The translations under genes and the position numbers were made by a program. A stretch of 64,000 bases of DNA from NCBI RefSeq assembly GCF_001904745.1, contig NZ_MRCD01000031.1:22481-86480 (forward strand). The letters are read 5' to 3'. Numbering within the stretch: position 1 is the stretch's first letter; every line of letters starts with the position of its first letter. This stretch comes from Calothrix sp. HK-06 (lineage in GTDB: Bacteria > Cyanobacteriota > Cyanobacteriia > Cyanobacteriales > Nostocaceae). Under the pieces are notes generated by a model that worked only from the letters and a program-made list of their open reading frames with translations, searched no databases and had not been told where the DNA came from. Positions 1-8,122 of this stretch are shown here, piece by piece.

Positions 1-266
1 GGTCAGTGTGGCATAAAGTGCGCGAATCAAAGTTTGTTTCACTCGAAGGTATTCAACTGCCTGAAGTATTACAAGGTTTACAACCTGCACGTAAACCAAT
101 ACCTGGTGGAATGTCTTGGACTCAACAAGGTAAAGCGTCAGTTCCGGACAGGATTGTCAAAAATAATACTGTTAAAGATTCGGTTGCATTTTCCTATAAT
201 CACGGTAGCGTAGAAGCATCGAATGATTTTGAAGGCGATGCCGACCAGGAGCAGTTGCGTGGTTAA
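1..266 (+). CDS. C-terminal end of an unidentified protein, cut by the window start
   Basis: The frame is open from the first complete codon (base 3) to a TAA at 264-266, so this is the tail of a longer protein rather than a short gene starting at the GTG at 6. The visible residues include LEGIQLPEVLQGLQ and KPIPGGMSWTQQ, followed by a polar, probably disordered tail ending DADQEQLRG. I do not recognise the family. The stop codon lies just after the GTG start proposed for ruvX, so the two genes overlap by a few bases and are probably co-transcribed. Confidence 0.5.
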   Translation, partial: SVWHKVRESKFVSLEGIQLPEVLQGLQPARKPIPGGMSWTQQGKASVPDRIVKNNTVKDSVAFSYNHGSVEASNDFEGDADQEQLRG

Positions 267-768
267 TCAGCAGTTAAAGGAAGACAATGAAGTTTGTTTG
301 GTGTCTTCCTCATCTCAATCTAAATACGTTCTTGCTTTAGCATTAGATGTAGGAAGCAAGCGAATTGGTGTTGCTGGTTGCGACAAAACAGGACTTATCG
401 CAACTGGCATTACTACTATTGAGCGCACTGCTTTCTCGAAGGATATTGAGCAATTACGCCAATTAGTTATTGAGCGCGAAATAAATGTATTAGTTGTGGG
501 TTTACCATATAACATGGATGGAACTTTAGGGTTTCAAGCAAAACACGTTCAGAAATTTGCCAAGCGTGTTAGCAAAATATTAAACCTGCCAGTGGAATAT
601 GTTGATGAGCGTTTAACGTCGTTTCAAGCTGAACAAATGATTTTAGCTGAAAATCGTTCTCCATCTCGTAATAAAGGTTTAATCGACCGAAAAGCGGCAG
701 CATTGATTTTGCAGCAATGGCTTGATGCAAGAAGGAATTTTGAAACACGACCAATTCCAAATGCATGA
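259..768 (+). CDS. ruvX: RuvX/YqgF family RNase H-fold nuclease (putative pre-16S rRNA nuclease / Holliday junction resolvase)
   Basis: The protein has the YqgF signature: LDVGSKRIGVA near the N-terminus (first acidic residue), VVGLPYNMDG, YVDERLTS and IDRKAAALILQQWL (last acidic residue). The family is implicated in trimming the 5' end of 16S rRNA and was first predicted as a resolvase. The frame is open back to an ATG at 223, but GTG 259 is preferred. It has AGGAG at 247-251 with a 7-base spacer and overlaps the upstream stop, and starting there leaves a 12-15 residue lead before the conserved core. The length of 169 residues is slightly longer than bacterial homologues because of this variable N-terminus. 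It is the second gene of a same-strand run towards DUF3727 and mltG. Confidence 0.88.
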   Translation: MVNQQLKEDNEVCLVSSSSQSKYVLALALDVGSKRIGVAGCDKTGLIATGITTIERTAFSKDIEQLRQLVIEREINVLVVGLPYNMDGTLGFQAKHVQKFAKRVSKILNLPVEYVDERLTSFQAEQMILAENRSPSRNKGLIDRKAAALILQQWLDARRNFETRPIPNA

Positions 769-881
769 TATCCTGAAGTTTGGTAGCCAGTTCGACTCAA
801 TTTAATTTACATTACCTGTTTAAGAAACAATTAAGCAGTTTTTGCAGTTGCTGGTAGTTAATATATTTGCATATATCGGCT

Positions 882-1454
882 ATGTATTCCTCACAATTTC
901 CTGAAGACAATGATAAAGCTCAAGCTGGTTCCATCACCTTGACGGATGAGCAAGGACGCACGCTTGAATGTTATGTCGAGCATTCACTTTCGGTGGAAGA
1001 GCAAGAATATGTTTTACTTCTTCCTGTAGATGCCCCCGTAGAAATCTTTGCTTGGCAAGGTGACGATGAGGAAGAAGAAGCAATTCTAGTAGAAGACGAT
1101 GCCGCAATTGATGAGTTATTTGCCAACGCTCAAGCTGTGTTGTCAGAACACAATTTAGCGCTCAAAAATACAGCTTATGCCCTAACTGTAGCAGGTGAAT
1201 TACCGCCTGTTGAAGATTCCGAACTTTTTACTCTCGAAATTGAAGACGAAGACGCGGATTTAGAACCTGAGCAATTACAATTGCTTGCGACCTTTTACCA
1301 AGATGAGCAAGAATACGCCATATACACTCCCCTTGACCCGCTTTTGTTTTTCGCACGATTAACAAAATCTGGTAAACCTGAGCTTTTATCTCCTGAAGAA
1401 TTTCGTAAAGTTCAACCGCTTTTGGAAGAACAGTTGTTTAACGAAGTTGAGTAA
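882..1454 (+). CDS. DUF3727 family acidic cyanobacterial protein
   Basis: This is a 190-residue, strongly acidic protein. Its N-terminal third (ITLTDEQGRTLECYVEH ... EQEYVLLLPVD) resembles the DUF1292-type beta module, and the C-terminal part (LATFYQDEQEYAIYTPLDP ... LLSPEEFRKVQPLLEE) is DUF3727, a domain found mainly in cyanobacteria and plastid lineages. The two halves look like diverged copies of the same fold: each has a Q-E-Y-x-(I/L)-(Y/L) core. ATG 882 is preferred over an in-frame TTG 15 bases upstream. The function is unknown. Its last codons overlap the region just upstream of mltG, so the two genes probably form one transcript. Confidence 0.82.
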   Translation: MYSSQFPEDNDKAQAGSITLTDEQGRTLECYVEHSLSVEEQEYVLLLPVDAPVEIFAWQGDDEEEEAILVEDDAAIDELFANAQAVLSEHNLALKNTAYALTVAGELPPVEDSELFTLEIEDEDADLEPEQLQLLATFYQDEQEYAIYTPLDPLLFFARLTKSGKPELLSPEEFRKVQPLLEEQLFNEVE

Positions 1455-1482
1455 AGAATTTTTTCGTAAAAATCAGTACTTA

Positions 1483-2541
1483 ATGATGAGTTATCAAAAA
1501 ATAGGTTGGCAGCGGTTATTTATATTTAGCCTGCTGCCTTTACTGTTGGCTATTGTTGGTAGCACCAGTTGGCTTTGGTGGAGTTGGGCTATTTCACCTG
1601 TATCTAGTACCGCAAAACCTCAACGGTTTCAAATTGCTTCTGGTACAGCAACTCAACAAATTGGCGCCAAGTTAGAACAAGCAGGTTTAATTCGGTCAAA
1701 ATATGCCTGGAGTTTATTGGCAAGATATAAAAATTGGCAAGACCCAAAAGGTGATTTTCAGGCTGGTACTTATGAATTATCTGGAAATCAGCCAATGAAT
1801 GTAATTGCTGAAACAATTCGAGATGGTAAGGTTGTGCAAACTAGTTTTACTATCCCAGAAGGTTGGTCTTTGAGACAAATGGCGAGGTACTTTCAAGAAA
1901 AGGGTTGGTTTTCTGCTGAAGATTTTATAAAGACCGCTAGTATTGTTGATAGGAAAAAATTTTCTTGGCTTCCTGCTGATATTCCGATTCTGGAAGGTTT
2001 TCTTTTTCCGGATACTTACCAAGTTCCAGCGGAAAAAATTACACCTCAAGATGTTGTCGAGCAAATGCTTAAACGTTTTGAGCAAACTGTTTTACCTGTA
2101 TACCGAAAAGAGAAAGGTAAAACAAAGTTTACACTTAAAGAATGGGTGACGCTCGCTAGTATTGTAGAAAAAGAGGCTGTTGTGGCACAAGAAAGGCGCC
2201 GGATTGCGGGTGTATTTGTATCTCGCTTGCAAAAAGGGATAAAACTAGAAAGTGATCCCACTGTTGAATATGCTTTTGGAATTACTCAAACTCCTGATAA
2301 ACCTTTAACGTTTGCACAAGTTAGACAACCATCACCGTATAATACTTATGCAACGCCTGGTTTACCTCCTACTCCCATAGCGGCGCCTGGTTTGCCTGCA
2401 CTACAAGCTGTGTTAAACCCCGAAAATACTGATTATTTATTTTTTGTTGCTCGCTATGATGGTACGCATGTTTTTAGCCGTACCATACAGGAACACGAAG
2501 CCGCTGTTGCTAAAATTCGTAGAGAAAGACAGAAAAAATAA
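1483..2541 (+). CDS. mltG: Endolytic murein transglycosylase MltG (YceG-like)
   Basis: MltG cleaves nascent peptidoglycan strands in the membrane and helps set glycan chain length. The N-terminus has one membrane anchor (about residues 10-34), then a LysM-like subdomain, then the YceG catalytic domain. The motif LASIVEKEA carries the expected catalytic Glu (about residue 229), and KLESDPTVEYAFG and PSPYNTY are typical of the family. An in-frame TTG at 1447 would overlap DUF3727. The ATG pair at 1483/1486 gives a conventional short cytoplasmic lead, so I place the start there. It is followed within about 60 bases by yqeG. Confidence 0.92.
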   Translation: MMSYQKIGWQRLFIFSLLPLLLAIVGSTSWLWWSWAISPVSSTAKPQRFQIASGTATQQIGAKLEQAGLIRSKYAWSLLARYKNWQDPKGDFQAGTYELSGNQPMNVIAETIRDGKVVQTSFTIPEGWSLRQMARYFQEKGWFSAEDFIKTASIVDRKKFSWLPADIPILEGFLFPDTYQVPAEKITPQDVVEQMLKRFEQTVLPVYRKEKGKTKFTLKEWVTLASIVEKEAVVAQERRRIAGVFVSRLQKGIKLESDPTVEYAFGITQTPDKPLTFAQVRQPSPYNTYATPGLPPTPIAAPGLPALQAVLNPENTDYLFFVARYDGTHVFSRTIQEHEAAVAKIRRERQKK

Positions 2542-2562
2542 TTTTCAATTTTTAAAAGACAA

Positions 2563-2582
2563 AGACGTGACATGTCACGTCT
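2563..2582. repeat. Perfect 20-bp palindrome of the TAGAGACG hairpin family
   Basis: The 20 bases read the same on both strands and lie between mltG and yqeG. They belong to a dispersed family whose arm is (GT)AGAGACGT or AGACGTGA; other members are at 19318-19369, 20061-20084 and 43056-43082. The ATG in the centre is in frame with yqeG and makes that reading frame look 11 codons longer than it probably is. Confidence 0.8.
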
Positions 2583-2604
2583 CTACATTACTAAATTTGA
2601 ACTA

Positions 2605-3153
2605 ATGACCTGGAACGAATTACTACAACCTGATTTAATTCTCTCTTCTTCAATATTGAGCCTTACGCCTGACATCATTCAACGATATAACCTTAAAGGG
2701 CTGGTGCTTGATGTTGATGAAACACTAGTACCATTTAAAGCTGCTGTTGCTTCGCCTGAACTCCAAGAGTGGGTAGTACAAGTGCGTCAAGTTGCATCGC
2801 TTTGGCTTGTCAGTAATAATATCAGCGAAAATCGAATTAGCAATATTGCCCGTGCGCTAAATTTACCTTATTATCATGGCGCTGCGAAACCGTCACGTCG
2901 TAAAGTCCGTGCAGCACTCGCTGAAATGAATTTGCCTGTAAACCAAGTTGGTATGGTTGGGGATAGGTTGTTTACTGATGTCTTGGTGGGTAATCGTTTG
3001 GGAATGTTTACAATTCTCGTTGAACCAATGATGCATCCAGGTACAGCGTTGCGCTCCCACCCGGTTCGTAATTTTGAAGTGTGGGCATCTGAAATTTTAG
3101 GGGCTACAATTAGTCCAAAGGAAAAAAGATTTACAAAGCGTAATAAATATTAA
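2605..3153 (+). CDS. YqeG family HAD IIIA-type phosphatase
   Basis: This is a HAD-superfamily protein of 182 residues. Motif I is LVLDVDETLVPF (nucleophile D36 and acid/base D38), motif II is the serine/asparagine of WLVSNNIS, the motif III lysine is in GAAKPSRRK, and motif IV is GMVGDRLFTDVL. YqeG proteins are putative phosphatases whose physiological substrate is uncertain. ATG 2605 (MTWNELLQPD) is chosen because the earlier in-frame ATG at 2572 lies in the centre of a palindromic repeat. It sits directly after mltG on the same strand, with a hairpin about 130 bases past its stop. Confidence 0.85.
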   Translation: MTWNELLQPDLILSSSILSLTPDIIQRYNLKGLVLDVDETLVPFKAAVASPELQEWVVQVRQVASLWLVSNNISENRISNIARALNLPYYHGAAKPSRRKVRAALAEMNLPVNQVGMVGDRLFTDVLVGNRLGMFTILVEPMMHPGTALRSHPVRNFEVWASEILGATISPKEKRFTKRNKY

Positions 3154-3280
3154 AGAAAGTAAATCTAAAGAAATAATTAAAAAAGGTTCGTTACAGACAA
3201 ATATAAGGGATTATGAAAATTAATAAGATGGGGTAGAAGAAATATATACCCTAGTCATAGTAAATAACTTTAAAACCTTT

Positions 3281-3317
3281 AAAGCGCTAGTCCTAACTAT
3301 AGGGAAACTGGCGCTTT
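3281..3317. terminator. Hairpin between yqeG and proB
   Basis: AAAGCGCTAGT pairs with ACTGGCGCTTT across a 15-base loop, with one wobble in an 11-bp stem. It lies about 130 bases past the yqeG stop and has no long T-tract, so it could be a factor-dependent terminator or a processing site. Confidence 0.5.
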
Positions 3318-3333
3318 AGTGTTTAGGTTGGGG

Positions 3334-3433
3334 GGCGGGTTTACGAGGTGTTGCGTGCTGTTTTAGGATATTGGTTAACCCGCCCTTACGAGGTGTTGCG
3401 TGCTGTTTTAGGATATTGGTTAAACCGCCTCTA
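3334..3433 (+). repeat. 45-bp tandem duplication within a GGGCGGGTTTAC...GTTAACCCGCCC repeat
   Basis: Two nearly identical 45-bp copies lie head to tail at 3341-3385 and 3386-3430, each ending in a GGTTAACCCGCC-type arm. The preceding GGGGCGGGTTTAC supplies the complementary arm, so the unit is a stem-loop whose one side was duplicated. Related single-copy elements lie at 14536-14594 and 39240-39299. The second copy ends 12 bases before the proB start codon and may influence its translation. Confidence 0.75.
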
Positions 3434-3444
3434 CGATATATAAG

Positions 3445-4554
3445 ATGCCTCAGACTCTGGTTATTAAAATTGGAACTTCTAGTCTTACTCAGCCTGAAAC
3501 TGGATTATTGGCGCTATCTACTATTGCTACATTAGCTGAAGTGCTTTCACAACTGCGCTCGAAAGGACATAGAGTTATTCTTGTATCGAGTGGCGCCGTA
3601 GGAGTGGGAAGTGCGCGTTTAGGTTTAACCGAACGTCCAAAAAGCATTGCCTTGAAACAAGCTGTGGCTGCTGTTGGACAAGGGCGCCTGATGCGGGTTT
3701 ATGATGATTTATTTACGACGCTACAACAACCGATAGCTCAAGTTTTATTAACTCGTAGCGATTTGGTGCAGCGTAGTAGATATTTAAATGTTTACAATAC
3801 TTTTCGGGAGTTACTCGAACTCGGTGTTATTCCTATTGTGAATGAGAATGATACTGTTGCTGTTGAAGAATTAAAGTTTGGGGACAATGATACTCTTTCT
3901 GCACTTGTTGCCAGTTTAGTAGAAGCTGATTGGTTATTTTTACTTACAGATGTAGATAAATTATATTCGGCAGACCCTCGCTCTGTACCTGATGCGAAAC
4001 CAATTAGTTTGGTAAACAGTATAAAAGAACTGACGGTTATGCAGGTTCAAACAGGTGGTCAAGGTTCGCAGTGGGGAACGGGGGGAATGGTAACAAAAAT
4101 ATCTGCGGCTCGCATTGCTACAGCAGCAGGAGTACGGACAGTTATAACACGAGGACAATACCCTCATAATATAAGCAAAATTATTAATGGAGAGTCTATT
4201 GGTACGCAGTTTCAACCACAACCAGAACCAACAGGAGCGCGCAAACGTTGGATAGCTTATGGTTTAGTTCCATTGGGTAAGCTGTATTTAGATAACGGCG
4301 CCGCAACAGCAATTTCTGATGGAGGAAAATCTCTACTTGCTGCGGGAATTACTGAAGTAAAAGGTGAATTTGATACACAAGAATCTGTAGGAATATTTGA
4401 TGGCGAAGGTAATGAAATCGCGCGGGGATTAGTTAATTATAGTAGCAATGAGTTGCAGAAGATTCGCGGGCGCCATTCTAGAGAAATTAGAGAAATTTTA
4501 GGGTATGAAGGCGCCGAAACTGTTGTACATCGTGATAACTTAGTGTTGATTTAA
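3445..4554 (+). CDS. proB: Glutamate 5-kinase
   Basis: ProB phosphorylates glutamate to gamma-glutamyl phosphate, the first step of proline synthesis. The N-terminal amino-acid kinase domain shows [54 protein letters not shown] and [14 protein letters not shown]-terminal PUA domain follows (about residues 275-369: [23 protein letters not shown]). The length of 369 residues is normal for the long form with PUA. The partner reductase is not adjacent. A ProA-like gene lies at 55.2 kb but lacks the catalytic cysteine, so a functional proA is probably outside this window. Confidence 0.95.
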   Translation: MPQTLVIKIGTSSLTQPETGLLALSTIATLAEVLSQLRSKGHRVILVSSGAVGVGSARLGLTERPKSIALKQAVAAVGQGRLMRVYDDLFTTLQQPIAQVLLTRSDLVQRSRYLNVYNTFRELLELGVIPIVNENDTVAVEELKFGDNDTLSALVASLVEADWLFLLTDVDKLYSADPRSVPDAKPISLVNSIKELTVMQVQTGGQGSQWGTGGMVTKISAARIATAAGVRTVITRGQYPHNISKIINGESIGTQFQPQPEPTGARKRWIAYGLVPLGKLYLDNGAATAISDGGKSLLAAGITEVKGEFDTQESVGIFDGEGNEIARGLVNYSSNELQKIRGRHSREIREILGYEGAETVVHRDNLVLI

Positions 4555-4678
4555 TTTAAACACACGCCACAAAATACTGAAAATTTCAAATAAGCTAATT
4601 TTATGACTACCAGAAAATTAATGACTAGTTTAAAGCAAAAAACACGGAAAGATTTAGAAAAAAAGGTAAAATTGACCT

Positions 4679-4981
4679 ATGAACAAAAAACTAGATTCTT
4701 CAGCGTTAGAAAATCTAAAACTAGTTTTTGGAACTTCTAGCACGCAACGTGTAATAGAAAATGCATTTAACATTTTAGCTTTATAAGAATTAACGAAACA
4801 AGAATCTATATATAATTTTACTGCATATGATTATATGCAAAAACTAATCGCTTTAAGAGAGAATTCGGAGGAATTAAATTCAATCTACATTCCTAGATGT
4901 GTTATTGCGGCAACCTCAAGCTTTGTAAAAAGTAAATATAATAAACTTGAATTTAAATCTGTCAACAAATTGTTAATTTAG
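4679..4981 (+). pseudogene. Roughly 100-codon reading frame broken by a single in-frame TAA
   Basis: ATG 4679 opens a frame (MNKKLDSSALENLKLVF...) that hits TAA at 4784-4786. The same frame then stays open for 64 more codons to TAG 4979-4981, with protein-like content (LTKQESIYNFTAYDYMQKL, LNSIYIPRCVIAATSSF). One nonsense change would explain this, so I call it a decayed gene. The family is not recognised. It could belong with the nearby endonuclease on the opposite strand, but nothing in the sequence proves this. Confidence 0.4.
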
Positions 4982-5029
4982 TAATTAATTTCGTGACAGA
5001 TAAAACAAAAAGTCTTTGGAATTTGAAGC

Positions 5030-5179
5030 ATGAGTAAATTAGTTCACTCCCTTATGGAAAAATTAATTTCTCTAAATCCAAATGACAAGGAGCTTATAGG
5101 GACTACTATCAATACTGCTCGGTTAAGAAAATTTGTAGGTTGGGTGGAGCGTAAGCTTAACCCAACAAAACCTTGCTAA
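5030..5179 (+). CDS. Possible small protein whose C-terminus comes from a repeat
   Basis: ATG 5030 opens a 49-codon frame, MSKLVHSLMEKLISLNPNDK followed by a tail encoded by the GTAGGTTGGG hairpin repeat (KFVGWVERKLNP). There is no clear ribosome-binding site. The first 30 codons may be the remnant of a gene truncated by repeat insertion. I do not recognise the family and would treat it as doubtful. Confidence 0.25.
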   Translation: MSKLVHSLMEKLISLNPNDKELIGTTINTARLRKFVGWVERKLNPTKPC

Positions 5180-5252
5180 TGTTGGGTTTCGTTCCTCAAC
5201 CCAACCTACAAGTTTTCGTATTTTTGCCTTAACTGAGTAGTATTGGGACTAC
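5094..5252. repeat. Nested inverted repeat (about 160 bp) built around a CCAACCTAC hairpin
   Basis: The outer arms ACTATCAATACTGCTCGGTTAAG (left) and CTTAACTGAGTAGTATTGGGA (right) are imperfect reverse complements. Inside them GTAGGTTGGG (from 5139) pairs with CCCAACCTAC (to about 5212), and an inner AACCCAACA pairs with TGTTGGGTT. GGGACTACTAT occurs in direct orientation at both ends. No transposase-like frame is present, so it could be a non-autonomous fold-back element or a compound of repeats. Confidence 0.55.
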
Positions 5253-5278
5253 TATAGTTGACGTGTAGGGAGAAGTGT

Positions 5279-5932
5279 TTAGAATTGCTTGTGTTTCATG
5301 ACTAACTTATACTCTTGAAGAAGCATTTCTGTGCGACTTTCTATTAAATCTTTGAAAGAGAAGCCTTTTGCGGTATTTCTTATTAAATTAAAAACTTCTG
5401 ACTGCGTGTTTTTATCTCCACCAACAAAAGTCCAAAATTCCTTTCTTACAAGAATATATTCTTCTTTACTTGTTAATTTAGTAGGATAATAAATACATAA
5501 GCGAAATTCTTTACCCTGTTTAGCAGCATTATCTTTAGAAGTTGTTATGCTTTTTTTGTTACTGTTATTTTGTTCTAGTATTGATTTTATTTCTAGCCAG
5601 TATTCTTTACCGTCTTTTAAACGAAACTTTAAATCATAAGGTTTCCAATCTTTTTTTGTACCTACGATTTCTCCATCTTGACTTTTGACTAAAATTTCAA
5701 CAATGTTTTCGATAACGTTACCCATACTAGTAACAAATGAACGTTCAACTCTTTCCATGACGAAAAACGATATAAATTCTTGTGGATTATCATAGAACAT
5801 TTCTCTTATTAAAGGATTTTTATGATGGAGAATATCATTTAATGTTAGCTTATTTAGAGAAGCTTTAACACTGGGTATTAGGCTTTTTAGATATTCGCTT
5901 ATTTCTCCTTTTGTTATGCTAGATAAAGCCAA
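5279..5932 (-). CDS. PD-(D/E)XK type II restriction endonuclease, PmeII-like
   Basis: This 217-residue protein has a recognisable nuclease core: E75 in MGNVIENIVE, D100 in KPYDLKF and E114-x-K116 in YWLEIKS, with the D-x13-ExK spacing of PD-(D/E)XK enzymes. The N-terminal pattern (NPLIREMFYDNPQEFISFF ... SFVTSMGNVIENI) resembles the PmeII family of type II endonucleases. That family assignment is from memory of the pattern and is moderately sure. No methyltransferase is adjacent, whereas active type II enzymes normally need one. It sits in an AT-rich island without GGCGCC sites, beside broken reading frames, which suggests acquisition by transfer. It may be solitary, protected by a distant methylase, or the survivor of a decaying system. 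Confidence 0.6.
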   Translation of the reverse strand: MALSSITKGEISEYLKSLIPSVKASLNKLTLNDILHHKNPLIREMFYDNPQEFISFFVMERVERSFVTSMGNVIENIVEILVKSQDGEIVGTKKDWKPYDLKFRLKDGKEYWLEIKSILEQNNSNKKSITTSKDNAAKQGKEFRLCIYYPTKLTSKEEYILVRKEFWTFVGGDKNTQSEVFNLIRNTAKGFSFKDLIESRTEMLLQEYKLVMKHKQF

Positions 5933-6173
5933 ATTTACTCTCCTGTTAAGTTTTATTCAAAGTAGTCGCATGACAAATTCAGCTAGAAAGGAATATAACT
6001 AGCTAAAGTTTGAGTATGTTGTGTGTCAGTTATAACTTATGAAATTATAAATGTACATAAGTCAGTGCGAAGAGATACATTGACTAATACTTGTAAGGTT
6101 TGTTGGGTTTCACGACGTAGTGATGCTAACCTGGAAATTTTTTGTGTTTGTGTAGTCAGGAGAATTATGTGAC

Positions 6174-6196
6174 TGCACAGGCGCCTTTGGCCTGTG
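6174..6196. terminator. Hairpin downstream of the GH57 gene
   Basis: GCACAGGC pairs with GCCTGTGC across GCCTTTG. It lies 13 bases past the stop of the minus-strand GH57 gene and contains one of the very few GGCGCC sites outside genes. There is no obvious T-tract. Confidence 0.5.
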
Positions 6197-6208
6197 CTAC
6201 AAGAGGGG

Positions 6209-7798
6209 TTATAGTGGGCGGTAGGTGCGGTAGTTGATGTTGGGGAAGATGTTGTCCATTAGTTCAACTTTTTCTAGCCAACCGCTGTCTATTTTGCCAA
6301 TTTTGATGTCTTCATATAGTTTGTTGAAGCGCATAACATGAGAACGTGTTCTTCTTACTGCGTAGGGTACCATTGTTCCGGTTCGCATGATAAATGCCCA
6401 GTCGGATGATTGTGCTAAGAGTAATTCTCGTGCAGCTTGGTTGAGTGCGCGCCATTGAAGTTCGTCTTCTGGTTCTATTGTTGATATTTCTATCATGCGT
6501 TCGGCTGTTTTATGGAGATGGGGGTAAATCCACGCATTGGTTTCGTTTAACCAATATTCGTGAAAGCCTTTGTAACCCCAGCTTGATTGTGAGGGACGAC
6601 AAACTTGTTGTGACGGTTCTGCACGTAAGTAGTCGGCGAGGTGTGTCATTTTATAGGTTTGTTGGTCGTACCATGATTTACGGAAAAGGTAATCTATAAA
6701 CCAGGGGCCTTCGTACCACCAGTGACCAAATAGTTCGGCATCATAGGGTGAAACTATTATTGGCGGGCGCCCCATTATTCCGTGCAAATGCTCTGTTTGC
6801 CGCTCGCGGTTATACATGAAGTTTGCGGCGTGTTCTGCGGCTTTTTCTCTTGCCCAGTAAGGGTCATATAAAGCTTTATCCGATAGCCCTAGTCCACGTC
6901 CTGTGATTTTATGATATTTAATTCCAGTATTTTTACGCTGACCGTTGGGCATTATATACGGCTTGATGTACTCATATTCTGCTTCCCATCCTAGGTCTTT
7001 ATAAAATTCGCGGTATTCTGCGGCGCCGGGATAACCTACTTCAGAAGACCAAACTTGTTGCGATGATTCGTGGTCACGACCGAATGCTGCTACACCTGTT
7101 TCGGTAAATATGGGTGCATATGTACCATATCTAGGACGTGGACGTGCGTATAAAATACCGTGTCCGTCGATTAGGAAGTAACGCAAACCAACGTCGGCAA
7201 GCATTCGCTCTAAACCTTCATAGTACGCACATTCTGGCAACCAAATTCCTCTTGGTGGTTGTCCAAATGTTTCTTCGTAGTGTTCACATGCGACTTGAAG
7301 TTGTGCCCACACTGCTTGGGGGTACATTTTCATTAATGGTAAATATCCGTGAGTAGCGCCGCAAGTAATAATTTCGAGGTTGCCTGAGTCTTGGAATTCT
7401 TTGAACGCGGTTACTAAGTCTCCTTGATGACGCTCCCAAATAAGACGTGTTTCACTAAATTCTTTGGCGTAATGTTCTCCGAGATATTTTATATGACCGT
7501 TGTGGGCGTTATGCTCGATTTCTAACTCGATAAGCTCTTCTAGCTGCGCTAAATGGGCATCGTAACGTTCTTGTAATAAAGGGTCACGTAACATTGACAC
7601 TAAGGGTGGTGTCATGCTCATCGTAATTTTAAAGTCAATCCCGTCCCGCTTTAACCCTTCAAATACTTTTAATAAAGGTACGTATGTTTCTGTAATTGCT
7701 TCATACAGCCATTCCTCTTCTAGCACGTAATCACTTTCTGGGTGACGAACGAAGGGCAGGTGTGCGTGGAGAACGAGCGCAACATAGCCGATTGACAT
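6209..7798 (-). CDS. Glycoside hydrolase family 57 protein, probable 1,4-alpha-glucan branching enzyme
   Basis: The protein is a full-length GH57 enzyme of 529 residues. It begins with the family motif HAHLPFVRHPE (residues 11-21). The nucleophile region is GIWLPECAYYEG (E189) and the acid/base region is SPYDAELFGHWWYEGP (D353), followed by the alpha-helical C-terminal domain (SSWGYKGFHEYWLNETNAW). Members with this layout introduce alpha-1,6 branches into glycogen-type glucans. In cyanobacteria they coexist with the GH13 enzyme GlgB, so the physiological share of this one is uncertain. The gene is transcribed alone, with a 324-base gap upstream and a hairpin just past its stop. Confidence 0.9.
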   Translation of the reverse strand: MSIGYVALVLHAHLPFVRHPESDYVLEEEWLYEAITETYVPLLKVFEGLKRDGIDFKITMSMTPPLVSMLRDPLLQERYDAHLAQLEELIELEIEHNAHNGHIKYLGEHYAKEFSETRLIWERHQGDLVTAFKEFQDSGNLEIITCGATHGYLPLMKMYPQAVWAQLQVACEHYEETFGQPPRGIWLPECAYYEGLERMLADVGLRYFLIDGHGILYARPRPRYGTYAPIFTETGVAAFGRDHESSQQVWSSEVGYPGAAEYREFYKDLGWEAEYEYIKPYIMPNGQRKNTGIKYHKITGRGLGLSDKALYDPYWAREKAAEHAANFMYNRERQTEHLHGIMGRPPIIVSPYDAELFGHWWYEGPWFIDYLFRKSWYDQQTYKMTHLADYLRAEPSQQVCRPSQSSWGYKGFHEYWLNETNAWIYPHLHKTAERMIEISTIEPEDELQWRALNQAARELLLAQSSDWAFIMRTGTMVPYAVRRTRSHVMRFNKLYEDIKIGKIDSGWLEKVELMDNIFPNINYRTYRPL

Positions 7799-8122
7799 AG
7801 ATTATTCCGGAGATAGTATGTGTTTTTGACGGTTGGGGTGTGCCAACGGATGTCGAGTGATGAATCTCAAAGTAGAGCATCTCCTCCCTGATCGCTCACA
7901 AGCACCGTGGCATAAGTTAACAATATTTTAAGACTTTATTTTCACAAAATTAGAATAAATCCGAGAAAGGATAATTTCAGTAGTTTCACAATGTACGTGG
8001 CGTAGATAGGTTTATAGAATGGTCGAATATCAAGCATTTACACCAAAAAGCGGTTCGATGCGGTCGCATGACATGTTCATTAAACCAAATTTTTGTTCCT
8101 AGTTCCTTGAAGCCAGGGGAAA
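7799..8122. other. Divergent intergenic region between the GH57 gene and the thioredoxin-like gene
   Basis: The 324 bases separate divergently transcribed genes and should contain both promoters. I see no repeat-family member, no RNA gene and no convincing operator. AGCCAGGGG lies 5-13 bases before the ATG at 8123 and may contribute a weak ribosome-binding site. Confidence 0.4.

Larger units (their letters stand above)
4555..5278. other. Decayed AT-rich stretch between proB and the restriction endonuclease
   Basis: No intact conventional gene is visible. The stretch holds a reading frame interrupted by one stop (4679-4981), a 49-codon frame ending in repeat DNA (5030-5179) and a large inverted repeat (5094-5252). 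An overlapping 45-codon frame starts at 4603 and is lysine-rich with no recognisable motif. The patch has no GGCGCC palindromes, unlike the flanking genes, which fits recent or relaxed sequence. Confidence 0.6.

Noticed and set aside
6..266. The GTG at base 6 as the true start of the first gene
   Set aside because: The frame is already open at the window edge, so the gene almost certainly begins upstream.
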